The notes below the pieces were generated by a model, which saw nothing but the letters and a program-made list of their open reading frames with translations, was not told the origin of the DNA and made no database searches. The position numbers and the translations under genes are program-made. Below, in pieces: positions 1 through 5,873 of a stretch of 5,873 bases of DNA. The stretch spans positions 1 to 5,873 of the forward strand of contig JAZQMK010000051.1 of the NCBI GenBank assembly GCA_045543455.1. Direction: 5' to 3'. Origin of the DNA: SIG291 sp045543455. Lineage in GTDB: Bacteria; Bacillota; Clostridia; Lachnospirales; Lachnospiraceae. How positions within the stretch are numbered: the stretch's first letter is position 1; each line of letters starts with the position of its first letter.

Positions 1-847
1 TTTCTCTTCTAAACCATGTAAGCTGTCTTTTTGCAAAATGTCTTGTATCTCTTTTAAGTATATATATTGCTTCTTCAAGACTTATTTCACCGCATAAATA
101 TGCTGCAATCTCTTTATAGCCTAAACCCTGCATAGATGTAAGCTTTCTGTCATAACCCTTATCTAAAAGCCTTTTTACTTCTTCAACAAGTCCATTTTCA
201 ATCATGATATCAATTCTTTTATCAATTCTATCATATAAAACCTGTCTGTCATCAGTTAAGACAAAATATGCATAGTTGTAGGGTGATTCATTTTGTTTTT
301 GTTCTTCATTATGCTCCGATATTTTTTGACCGGTTTCTTTGTAAAATTCTAAAGCTCTTATAACTCTTTTCACATTGTTAAAATGTATACTGTTAGCAGC
401 CTCTTCATCAACCTGTCTTAACATATCATGAACAAACTCCGGACCATTTTCTAAAGCAAGCTGTTCAAGATGTGTTCTATATTCAGTATCTGCCTTGGTT
501 TCAGTAAAATCCACGTCCTTTAAGACAGCCTGAATATAAAAGCCTGTACCACCTACTATTATTGGAATATGCCCTCTTTCATATATTTCATTTATATATT
601 TATCTGCATATTTTTTAAAATGAGCCACGCTAAATTCTTCGTCAGGACATAACTCATCAATAAGATAATGTTTAACACCATCCATCTCATTTGGCATAAT
701 TTTAGCAGTACCTATATCCATCTCTTTATAAACCTGCATAGAATCTGCGCTTATTATTTCTCCATTTACAGCCTTTGCCAAATCAATGGACAAGGCCGTT
801 TTTCCTACAGCAGTTGGTCCTGTAAGAACTATAAGACTCTTTTTCAT
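1..847 (-). CDS. miaA: tRNA dimethylallyltransferase MiaA (3' end cut by window edge)
   Basis: Transfers a dimethylallyl group from DMAPP to N6 of A37 in tRNAs that read UNN codons, giving i6A, the substrate of MiaB; a cytosolic enzyme. My translation of the minus strand gives 282 codons with no stop. Visible motifs are the P-loop GPTAVGKT (residues 10-17), the substrate region ADSMQVYKEMDIGTAK (34-49) with the presumed catalytic Asp35, GGTGFYIQA (99-107), SMQGLGYKE (about 238-246), and the C-terminal RQLTWFRRE at the edge. Family members are usually about 300-315 residues, so roughly 20-30 residues are missing to the left. I chose the ATG at 845-847 because GGAG (854-857) sits 6 bases upstream. 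An in-frame ATG at 857-859 overlaps that ribosome site and would add MEKN. The gene begins 13 bases after the mutL stop and is surely co-transcribed with it. No frameshift or missing key residue is seen. Confidence 0.96.
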   Translation of the reverse strand, partial: MKKSLIVLTGPTAVGKTALSIDLAKAVNGEIISADSMQVYKEMDIGTAKIMPNEMDGVKHYLIDELCPDEEFSVAHFKKYADKYINEIYERGHIPIIVGGTGFYIQAVLKDVDFTETKADTEYRTHLEQLALENGPEFVHDMLRQVDEEAANSIHFNNVKRVIRALEFYKETGQKISEHNEEQKQNESPYNYAYFVLTDDRQVLYDRIDKRIDIMIENGLVEEVKRLLDKGYDRKLTSMQGLGYKEIAAYLCGEISLEEAIYILKRDTRHFAKRQLTWFRRE

Positions 848-853
848 ATTCTT

Positions 854-857
854 CTCC
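854..857 (-). promoter_or_regulatory. miaA ribosome binding site
   Basis: GGAG lies 6 bases before the ATG at 845-847 and decides the start. The G of the alternative upstream ATG (857-859) is the first base of this site, so that ATG has no good ribosome site of its own. Confidence 0.75.
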
Positions 858-860
858 ATA

Positions 861-2696
861 CTAAATGATTCGTTTGAATTTCTTATCTAATTCATACCTG
901 CTCATAGACACAATAACAGGTCGTCCATGTGGACAATTATATGGATTTTCCAATTTCATAAGCTTATCCAAAAGTTCAATCGCCTCAATTCGTGACAACC
1001 TTGTATTTCCCTTTATTGCAGCCTTGCAGGACATAGAAGCTAATTTTTCCTTTCGGCTTAATATGTCATTGGAAAGGCTTTCGTTAGAAAGATTATCCAA
1101 AACCTCAATTAAAAGACTTTTGGCATCACATCCGTATAATTGCATTGGAACTGCACGAACATAATATTCTTTATTTCCAAAATGTTCTATTTCAAATCCC
1201 ATTGAAGCAAAAAGCTCTTTGTTGTTTTTTAACGCTTCCTCTTCCTTTAAGGTTAGACTTATAACAATTGGCGGATATAGAGTCTGTGAATCACAGATTT
1301 CATTTTTAATTTTTACTACCAATTGTTCATAAAGGACCTTTTCGTGAGCTGCATGCTGATCTATAATATACATTTCACCCTCACATTGTATAATCCAATA
1401 TGTATCAAACACCTGACCAACTATTTCGTAAGTTCTTTCTTTTACAAAACAGCTTATATCCTTTGCTTCTATTATTTCCTTGATTTCATCTTCATTAGAA
1501 ACACTCATATTCTCTGCTTTAACAGGTTCTTTCTCTGTTTTAACAGTATTTGGAATATCATATTTTACATTTTCTTTTACTAAATTTAAATCCTTAAGAG
1601 TTGTTGTATAACTGTATTCCTTAGCTCGCTTTTCTTCAAAGGCCTGTGGCACAACTCTTTTTTCTTTTGCAACAACCTTTTCTTCTTCAAGCTTAATCTC
1701 CGGTATCAGCTTTTTTTCCTTTAATGCCTGACTTACAGCCTCATAGATTGATTCATATACATTTTCTCCATCCATAAAACGCATTTCCATCTTGGTTGGA
1801 TGTACATTTACATCAATTCTGTCATTTGCAATATCAATCATAAAACAGGTAAATGGGAATTTGTGCTGCATCATATATGGTTCATATGCATCTTCAATGG
1901 CATCATTTACGGTTTTATTACTGATAAACCGATTATTTATAAAATAATTTTCAAATTTACGGTTTCCTCTGGCTACAACAGGTTTAGCAACATATCCTTT
2001 AACCTTAAGTAAATCACATTCATAATCTACTTCATTTATATTATTGGCTATTTCCTTACCAAATATCTCGTAAATAACATCCTTTAATTTACCGTTACCT
2101 GTTGTGTATAGTTTTGTTTTACCATCATTTATAAAAGTAAATGATATATCAGGTCTTGAAAGTGCAAGATGTTCTAAAAGCTCACTTATATACCCTGCTT
2201 CTGTAGAAAAGCTCTTTAAAAACTTCTTCCTTGCAGGAGTATTATAAAACATATTTCTTACAATAAATGTGGTACCGTTAGGCACACCAATTTCTTCAAA
2301 GCTTTTTTCTACTCCGCCTTCAATTACATATCTGTAACCACAAAGACTATCAGAAGTCTTTGTAATAAGCTCCATAAAAGAAATCGAAGCAATACTGGCA
2401 AGCGCCTCGCCTCTAAAGCCTAATGTAGAAATAGAAAATAAATCCTTATCAGAACTTATTTTACTTGTAGAATGGCGCAAAAACGCCACTTTGATATCAT
2501 CTTTTTCAATGCCCTTTCCATTATCACTGACTCTGATAAATGAAGTGCCACCTTCTTTTATCTCTACAGTAATACAATTTGCTTTGGCATCAATGGCATT
2601 TTCAACTAACTCTTTAACAACTGATGCCGGTCTTTCAATAACTTCACCGGCAGCAATTTTATTAATGGTATTCTGATCTAAAACTTTAATTAACAT
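861..2696 (-). CDS. mutL: DNA mismatch repair protein MutL (endonuclease type)
   Basis: MutL is recruited by MutS at a mismatch and, in bacteria without MutH, nicks the daughter strand. The 611 residues show an N-terminal GHKL ATPase: ELVENAIDA (29-37, Glu32 presumed catalytic), DNGKGI (58-63), RHSTSK (74-79) and TLGFRGEAL (91-99). A Lys/Glu-rich linker follows from about residue 330 to 430. The C-terminal domain carries the metal-binding endonuclease motif DQHAAHEKVLYE (446-457), Cys557 in SCKAAIK, CPHGRP (588-593) and a terminal FKR (607-609). All match the set expected of a nicking MutL. QTLYPP (471-476) resembles the sliding-clamp motif QxhLxP, with Tyr in the Leu/Ile position. I chose the ATG at 2694-2696 because MLIKVLDQ.. 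fits the family's N-terminus. Upstream TTG (2709-2711) and ATG (2703-2705) in the same frame would add 5 or 3 residues and overlap mutS. The start lies 2 bases after the mutS stop, suggesting translational coupling. The stop is TAG. Confidence 0.98.
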   Translation of the reverse strand: MLIKVLDQNTINKIAAGEVIERPASVVKELVENAIDAKANCITVEIKEGGTSFIRVSDNGKGIEKDDIKVAFLRHSTSKISSDKDLFSISTLGFRGEALASIASISFMELITKTSDSLCGYRYVIEGGVEKSFEEIGVPNGTTFIVRNMFYNTPARKKFLKSFSTEAGYISELLEHLALSRPDISFTFINDGKTKLYTTGNGKLKDVIYEIFGKEIANNINEVDYECDLLKVKGYVAKPVVARGNRKFENYFINNRFISNKTVNDAIEDAYEPYMMQHKFPFTCFMIDIANDRIDVNVHPTKMEMRFMDGENVYESIYEAVSQALKEKKLIPEIKLEEEKVVAKEKRVVPQAFEEKRAKEYSYTTTLKDLNLVKENVKYDIPNTVKTEKEPVKAENMSVSNEDEIKEIIEAKDISCFVKERTYEIVGQVFDTYWIIQCEGEMYIIDQHAAHEKVLYEQLVVKIKNEICDSQTLYPPIVISLTLKEEEALKNNKELFASMGFEIEHFGNKEYYVRAVPMQLYGCDAKSLLIEVLDNLSNESLSNDILSRKEKLASMSCKAAIKGNTRLSRIEAIELLDKLMKLENPYNCPHGRPVIVSMSRYELDKKFKRII

Positions 2697-2698
2697 GC

Positions 2699-5347
2699 TT
2701 AGCATCCCCAACGATTTTTAAGTTTGTTCTGTAATTTATATAATTCATTTAATGCATCAATAGGTGTAAGATTTGTCAAATCCAAATCTTTAATTTCATT
2801 GATTATATCATCATCTTTTACTGTATCAAACAAAGAAAACTGTTCCATCTGTGGTCTTTCAATAGACATGGATTTTTTCTTGTTTTTTGAAATATTAGCT
2901 ATCTCTTTTGCTTTAAGACTAATATCGGCATCGCTTAACTCTTCCACCAATTCCTTAGCCCTTATAATTACGCTGTCAGGTACACCTGCCAGCTTTGCAA
3001 CCTGTATTCCATAGCTTTTATCAGCTCCACCTTTTACGATTTTTCTAAGAAAAACAATATTGTCGCCCTGTTCCTTAACAGCTATACAGTAATTATTTAC
3101 ACCGTTAATTGTGCCTTCTAATTCTGTAAGCTCATGATAATGTGTTGCAAATAAAGTCTTTGCACCTAAAAGCTTCGTATTACTAATATGTTCAACTACA
3201 GCCCATGCAATACTTAATCCATCAAAGGTAGAAGTTCCACGTCCGATTTCATCTAATACTAATAGGCTGTTTTGAGTTGCATTTCTTAATATATTGGCAA
3301 CCTCTGTCATTTCCACCATAAACGTACTTTGTCCTGAAGCTAAGTCATCAGAAGCTCCAACTCTTGTAAATATTCTATCAACAATTCCTATATTCGCCGA
3401 TGTTGCAGGTACATAGGAGCCAATTTGAGCCATAAGCACAATAAGTGCTGTCTGTCTCATATAAGTCGATTTACCTGCCATATTAGGACCTGTAATAATG
3501 GAAATTCTATTAGCATTGTTATCAAGATATGTATCATTACAAATAAACATATCATTTGTTATCATCTTCTCAACAACAGGATGTCTGCCTTCCTTTATAT
3601 CGATAATGCCCTTTTCATTTATCTTTGGCTTGACATAATTGTTACGGGTAGCAACAACTGCTAAAGATGCAAATACATCAATATGAGCAACTATTTTTGC
3701 AGTATTTTGTATTCTTACAACATTATCAGCTATATAGTCCCTAATTTGTGAAAAAATCTCATATTCTAATGCAAACAGCTTATCTTCTGCACCAAGAACA
3801 ACATCTTCAAGCTCCTTTAATCTGTCTGTTGTATATCTTTCAGCATTAGCCATAGTTTGCTTTCTTATGAAATAGTCCGGAACTAAATCCTTGTACGAGT
3901 TGGTAACTTCAAAATAGAAACCAAAAACCTTATTAAATTTAATTTTAAGATTCTTAATTCCTGTTTTTTCCTTTTCTTCAAGTTCTAATTCCATTAACCA
4001 GTTTTTACCCTCTGTTTTAGCATTTCTTAAACGGTCAATATCCTCATTATAGCCATCCTTTATTATACCACCCTCCTTAACTGTAATTGGAGAGTCTTCT
4101 CTTATTGAATTATTAATAATGTTATATAAATCATTAAGCTCATCCAGATTATTATAATAATCCACTAACAGCTTAGATGAAAAGCTCTTCAAAAGATATT
4201 TAATGTGTGGAAGCATACTTAAGGATGTTCCAAATGCAATCAAATCTCTTGGATTAGCTGATTTGTAGCTGATTTTACTCATAAGACGCTCTAAATCGTA
4301 TATAGGATTTAAATATTCTCTTAATTCTTCCCTGGAGATAATATTATTATTGAGTTCTTCAATAGCATCCTGTCTTTCAACAATAAGAGCTTTATCAATT
4401 AACGGCTGTTCAATAATATTTCTTAATGCTCTTGCACCCATAGCAGTCTTAGTTTTATCTAAAACATGTAATAACGAGCCTTTCTTTTGCTTTTCTCTTA
4501 AGGTTTCTACAAGTTCTAAATTACGTCTTGTAGAGCTGTCTATAATCATATATTTGTTTGTTGAATATGGCTTTATTCCTGTAAGATGTGACAAGGAACT
4601 TTTTTGTGTCTGGTATAAATATTGTAAAAGACCACCTGCGGCCACCATACCTATATCATAATCACTTATACCTAGTCCTGCTAATGTTCCAACATTGAAA
4701 TGCTTAAGTAAAAGCTCTTTGCATACATCCACATCATAATACCAATTTTCAAGGGTTGATACAGTTATTGAAAGTCTTTCCTTCAAATCGGTAAAATCAA
4801 TTCCACTCATATTAATAGCTTCATTGCTGATAATCTCAGATGGCATAAATTTATTAATCTCATCTAAAAGACTTCTTTCATTATCAACCTCAGTAAGATA
4901 ATAATCGCCTGTAGAAATATCCACTAGTGATATACCAAACTTATCACAAGTGTATACTATACTCATAAGATAATTATTTTTATCTGATTCTAATGCATTA
5001 ATATTAGTATTAGTACCAGGAGTTACTATTCGTACAACCTCTCTTTTAACAAGGCCTTTTGCCATCTTAGGGTCTTCAACCTGCTCACAAATAGCTACCT
5101 TATATCCTTTTGTAATTAATTTGTTAATATATCCATCTGCAGCATGAAAAGGAACACCACACATAGGTGCTCTTTCTTCAAGTCCACAATCTTTTCCTGT
5201 AAGAGTTATCTCAAGTTCCTTTGAAGCTACCTTGGCATCTTCAAAAAACATTTCATAAAAATCGCCTAATCTGTAAAATAATATACAGTCTTTATACTGT
5301 TCTTTGGTTTCTACATACTGCGCCATCATTGGTGTCAGTTGTCCCAT
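2699..5347 (-). CDS. mutS: DNA mismatch repair protein MutS
   Basis: Mismatch-recognition ATPase that binds mispairs and small loops as a dimer and recruits MutL. The 882 residues have the usual family length and order. The N-terminal domain opens LTPMMAQY and carries the mismatch-wedge motif GDFYEMF (28-34, with Phe30 and Glu32). Connector, lever and clamp regions fill the middle. The ABC-type ATPase has Walker A GPNMAGKST (620-628), signature SGQSTFM (671-677), Walker B LVLDE (ending D699-E700) followed by GRGTSTFDG, then ATHYHEL. Near the C-terminus QFSLF (836-840) is a good sliding-clamp binding motif, followed by a helical tail TPIDALNELYKLQ typical of the tetramerisation region. I chose the ATG at 5345-5347 because GGAG (5354-5357) is 6 bases upstream and MGQLTPMM fits the family; an in-frame ATG at 5357-5359 overlaps that site and would add four residues. 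It is the first gene of the tightly packed mutS-mutL-miaA block. Confidence 0.98.
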   Translation of the reverse strand: MGQLTPMMAQYVETKEQYKDCILFYRLGDFYEMFFEDAKVASKELEITLTGKDCGLEERAPMCGVPFHAADGYINKLITKGYKVAICEQVEDPKMAKGLVKREVVRIVTPGTNTNINALESDKNNYLMSIVYTCDKFGISLVDISTGDYYLTEVDNERSLLDEINKFMPSEIISNEAINMSGIDFTDLKERLSITVSTLENWYYDVDVCKELLLKHFNVGTLAGLGISDYDIGMVAAGGLLQYLYQTQKSSLSHLTGIKPYSTNKYMIIDSSTRRNLELVETLREKQKKGSLLHVLDKTKTAMGARALRNIIEQPLIDKALIVERQDAIEELNNNIISREELREYLNPIYDLERLMSKISYKSANPRDLIAFGTSLSMLPHIKYLLKSFSSKLLVDYYNNLDELNDLYNIINNSIREDSPITVKEGGIIKDGYNEDIDRLRNAKTEGKNWLMELELEEKEKTGIKNLKIKFNKVFGFYFEVTNSYKDLVPDYFIRKQTMANAERYTTDRLKELEDVVLGAEDKLFALEYEIFSQIRDYIADNVVRIQNTAKIVAHIDVFASLAVVATRNNYVKPKINEKGIIDIKEGRHPVVEKMITNDMFICNDTYLDNNANRISIITGPNMAGKSTYMRQTALIVLMAQIGSYVPATSANIGIVDRIFTRVGASDDLASGQSTFMVEMTEVANILRNATQNSLLVLDEIGRGTSTFDGLSIAWAVVEHISNTKLLGAKTLFATHYHELTELEGTINGVNNYCIAVKEQGDNIVFLRKIVKGGADKSYGIQVAKLAGVPDSVIIRAKELVEELSDADISLKAKEIANISKNKKKSMSIERPQMEQFSLFDTVKDDDIINEIKDLDLTNLTPIDALNELYKLQNKLKNRWGC
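2706..2709 (-). promoter_or_regulatory. mutL ribosome binding site inside the mutS 3' end
   Basis: GGGG, formed by the penultimate Trp-Gly codons of mutS, lies 9 bases before the mutL ATG. It can pair with the anti-Shine-Dalgarno if one G-U pair is allowed. It is weaker than the AGGAGG/GGAG sites of the other genes here, which fits expression of mutL by coupling to mutS translation. The pairing is inference. Confidence 0.5.
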
Positions 5348-5353
5348 TTTTAT

Positions 5354-5357
5354 CTCC
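5354..5357 (-). promoter_or_regulatory. mutS ribosome binding site
   Basis: GGAG is followed by 6 bases and then the ATG at 5345-5347, which decides the start. The geometry, including an in-frame ATG whose G is the first G of the site, is identical to that in front of miaA. Confidence 0.75.
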
Positions 5358-5409
5358 ATCCTTTTGCAAAATATCTCTTATAGAATACCACAAAATTTAA
5401 TTTTTCGCC

Positions 5410-5415
5410 ATTATA
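5410..5415 (-). promoter_or_regulatory. possible -10 element upstream of mutS
   Basis: A perfect TATAAT on the minus strand overlaps the stop codon of the small membrane protein gene. It would start a transcript near 5403 with a leader of about 55 bases before mutS. No convincing -35 exists: at 16-17 base spacing only TTAAAT or ATTAAA (3 of 6 matches) is found. A second weak option in the same gap is TATTCT preceded by TGG (5383-5391). In DNA this AT-rich, such matches occur by chance, so this is a low-confidence internal promoter. The 5348-5410 gap holds nothing else I can recognise. Confidence 0.22.
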
Positions 5416-5743
5416 AATTGAATTTATTATTATTTAATCTGTCATATTCCTCATAAAGCTTTTGTACTCCATTTTCCAGTAGAAAATAGTGTTTAATATA
5501 AAAGCCCGTAGTAATCATAACTATCAACAGCAATAATACTGTCATAATTGAAGGTAGTATGTATACCAATACACAGGAAAATATAAAAATAAATGCAAAT
5601 AAAACTGTTACAATCAAATGAATCAGCCTTTCATGCTGAAAGAATCCAATCTGTACAAGCATATCCTTTAAAAAATTTTCATCTGCTTTTTCCATATTTT
5701 TCTTAGATACCATATCAATATAATTTAGCAATCTTTTTTTCAT
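5411..5743 (-). CDS. small two-helix membrane protein of unknown function
   Basis: I do not recognise this family with certainty. The 110-residue product has a Lys-rich, amphipathic N-terminal third (residues 1-36), then QHERLIHLIV leading into a first hydrophobic segment (about 40-62). A Pro at 64 forms a short turn, a second hydrophobic segment follows (about 65-83), and a polar tail (HYFLLENGVQKLYEEYDRL) ends in NNNKFNL. There is no signal peptide, Cys pair or catalytic signature. By the positive-inside rule both ends are probably cytoplasmic, with a very short external loop. The start is the ATG at 5741-5743 because a perfect AGGAGG lies 6 bases upstream. A longer in-frame reading from a TTG at 5824 would run through the stem-loop and overlap the upstream gene, so I reject it. 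It is 63 bases upstream of mutS and probably in the same transcript. A link to mismatch repair is not shown by the sequence. Confidence 0.88.
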   Translation of the reverse strand: MKKRLLNYIDMVSKKNMEKADENFLKDMLVQIGFFQHERLIHLIVTVLFAFIFIFSCVLVYILPSIMTVLLLLIVMITTGFYIKHYFLLENGVQKLYEEYDRLNNNKFNL

Positions 5744-5749
5744 ACTAAT

Positions 5750-5755
5750 CCTCCT
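5750..5755 (-). promoter_or_regulatory. ribosome binding site of the small membrane protein
   Basis: A perfect AGGAGG is followed by 6 bases and the ATG at 5741-5743. It is the strongest ribosome site in the window and fixes this start over the longer upstream reading. Confidence 0.88.
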
Positions 5756-5767
5756 TAATATCAAAGC

Positions 5768-5788
5768 AAGGGAGCATAATGCTCCCTT
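5768..5788 (-). terminator. stem-loop after the upstream gene: weak terminator or mRNA 5' hairpin
   Basis: AAGGGAGCAT (5768-5777) and ATGCTCCCTT (5779-5788) are exact inverted repeats around a single base. Realistically this gives an 8-pair stem with GGGAGC/GCTCCC at its core and a 5-base loop. It overlaps the stop codon of the upstream gene by two bases and ends 12 bases before the AGGAGG of the next gene. On the minus strand the downstream tract is GCTTTGATATT, a poor U-run, so as an intrinsic terminator it would be leaky. On the plus strand no T-run follows directly. If the promoter proposed at 5797-5824 is real, the stem would instead lie at the very 5' end of the operon mRNA and could protect it from decay. 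Confidence 0.45.
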
Positions 5789-5873
5789 AATCACTGATTT
5801 TACATATAACATCTGCTCTTTCAAGAGCTGTATCTATATTGTTGCAAATATTTTTCTTTTCAATCACCTTATC
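5787..5873 (-). CDS. C-terminal fragment of an unidentified protein
   Basis: An open minus-strand frame enters from the right edge and ends at TAA (5787-5789), giving 28 residues that finish NIDTALERADVICKISD. The reading is supported by the stop falling exactly at the stem-loop and by a gap of 43 bases to the next start, which carries a strong ribosome site. The tail looks helical and polar with two Cys. In Clostridia miaB often lies upstream of mutS, but this tail does not look like the TRAM-domain end of MiaB. I cannot assign a family from so short a piece. Confidence 0.6.
   Translation of the reverse strand, partial: DKVIEKKNICNNIDTALERADVICKISD
5797..5824 (-). promoter_or_regulatory. 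candidate sigma-A type promoter for the membrane protein-mutS-mutL-miaA operon
   Basis: On the minus strand TTGAAA (5819-5824, 5 of 6 matches to the -35 consensus) is followed by 16 bases and TAAAAT (5797-5802, 5 of 6 matches to the -10). A transcript would start at about 5790, just before the stem-loop. The site lies inside the last codons of the upstream gene. It is the best promoter-like match I found ahead of the operon, but unproven in AT-rich DNA. Confidence 0.4.
5815..5828 (-). promoter_or_regulatory. 14-base palindrome over the candidate -35, possible operator
   Basis: GCTCTT and AAGAGC are exact inverted repeats around two bases, giving a 14-base palindrome that covers the candidate -35 TTGAAA. 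It also encodes residues of the upstream protein's tail (TALERA), so coding constraint may explain it. No second copy is seen near mutS or miaA. Operator function is inference only. Confidence 0.2.

Noticed and set aside
668..868. Plus-strand 66-codon open frame
   Set aside because: It is antisense to miaA, where the conserved MiaA reading accounts for the sequence.
865..1164. Plus-strand open frames such as 865-1164, 2724-3014, 3425-3664 and 4350-4661
   Set aside because: They lie wholly inside mutL or mutS on the opposite strand, have no ribosome sites I could see, and their translations are low-complexity antisense readings.
2697..2711. Longer MutL beginning at TTG 2711
   Set aside because: The five extra residues are absent from the usual MutL N-terminus, and the ATG at 2696 has a spaced ribosome-site candidate.
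2873..2878. A6 run in mutS (codons AAG AAA AAA TCC) as a frameshift site
   Set aside because: The frame does not match the X XXY YYZ slippery pattern, and it lies in a Lys-rich linker where such runs are expected.
5744..5824. Longer start (TTG at 5824) for the small membrane protein
   Set aside because: It would read through the stem-loop and overlap the upstream gene, whereas the ATG at 5743 has a perfect AGGAGG at ideal spacing.
5744..5873. tRNA, riboswitch or T-box in the leader of the operon
   Set aside because: The non-coding space is only 43 bases and holds a single short stem-loop, too small for any of these.
1..5873. Mobile element, CRISPR array, defence system or horizontally acquired island
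   Set aside because: No direct repeats, transposase, integrase or composition break is visible; all genes are co-oriented housekeeping genes plus one small unknown.

Overview
The window is a compact, AT-rich stretch in which every supported gene lies on the minus strand. In transcription order (high to low coordinate) it holds: the 3' end of an unidentified gene, a small two-helix membrane protein of unknown function, mutS, mutL, and miaA, which is cut by the left edge. Several features point to a low-GC Firmicute of class Clostridia, probably a Lachnospiraceae-like anaerobe: the mutS-mutL-miaA gene order, strong AGGAGG/GGAG Shine-Dalgarno sites, A/T-ending codons, and a MutL carrying the endonuclease motif of organisms without MutH. 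The family assignment is inference; the phylum-level call is firmer.

Layout: 5787-5873 is the last 28 codons of an unknown gene. A near-perfect stem-loop (5768-5788) overlaps its stop codon, and a plausible promoter (5797-5824) lies just upstream inside its coding end. The small membrane protein occupies 5411-5743 behind a perfect AGGAGG. A 63-base gap with only weak promoter candidates leads to mutS (2699-5347). The mutS and mutL genes are separated by 2 bases, with the mutL ribosome site inside the last mutS codons. The mutL and miaA genes are 13 bases apart. No stretch over 300 bases lacks a gene, and I see no RNA gene, mobile element, CRISPR array or dispersed repeat.

Functionally, MutS finds mismatches, MutL is recruited and nicks the daughter strand, and both carry candidate sliding-clamp binding motifs. 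MiaA prenylates A37 of tRNAs that read UNN codons, and is a common passenger of mutL operons. All three enzymes look intact apart from MiaA's truncation by the window edge.

This is essentially an ordinary housekeeping operon and I do not see a clear new system. The points most worth a second look are the unknown membrane protein just upstream of mutS, the promoter/palindrome/stem-loop cluster at the operon's 5' end, and an in-frame A_AAA_AAG slippery heptamer in mutL. That heptamer sits at the junction of the ATPase domain and the linker, and a -1 shift there would yield an ATPase-only MutL.
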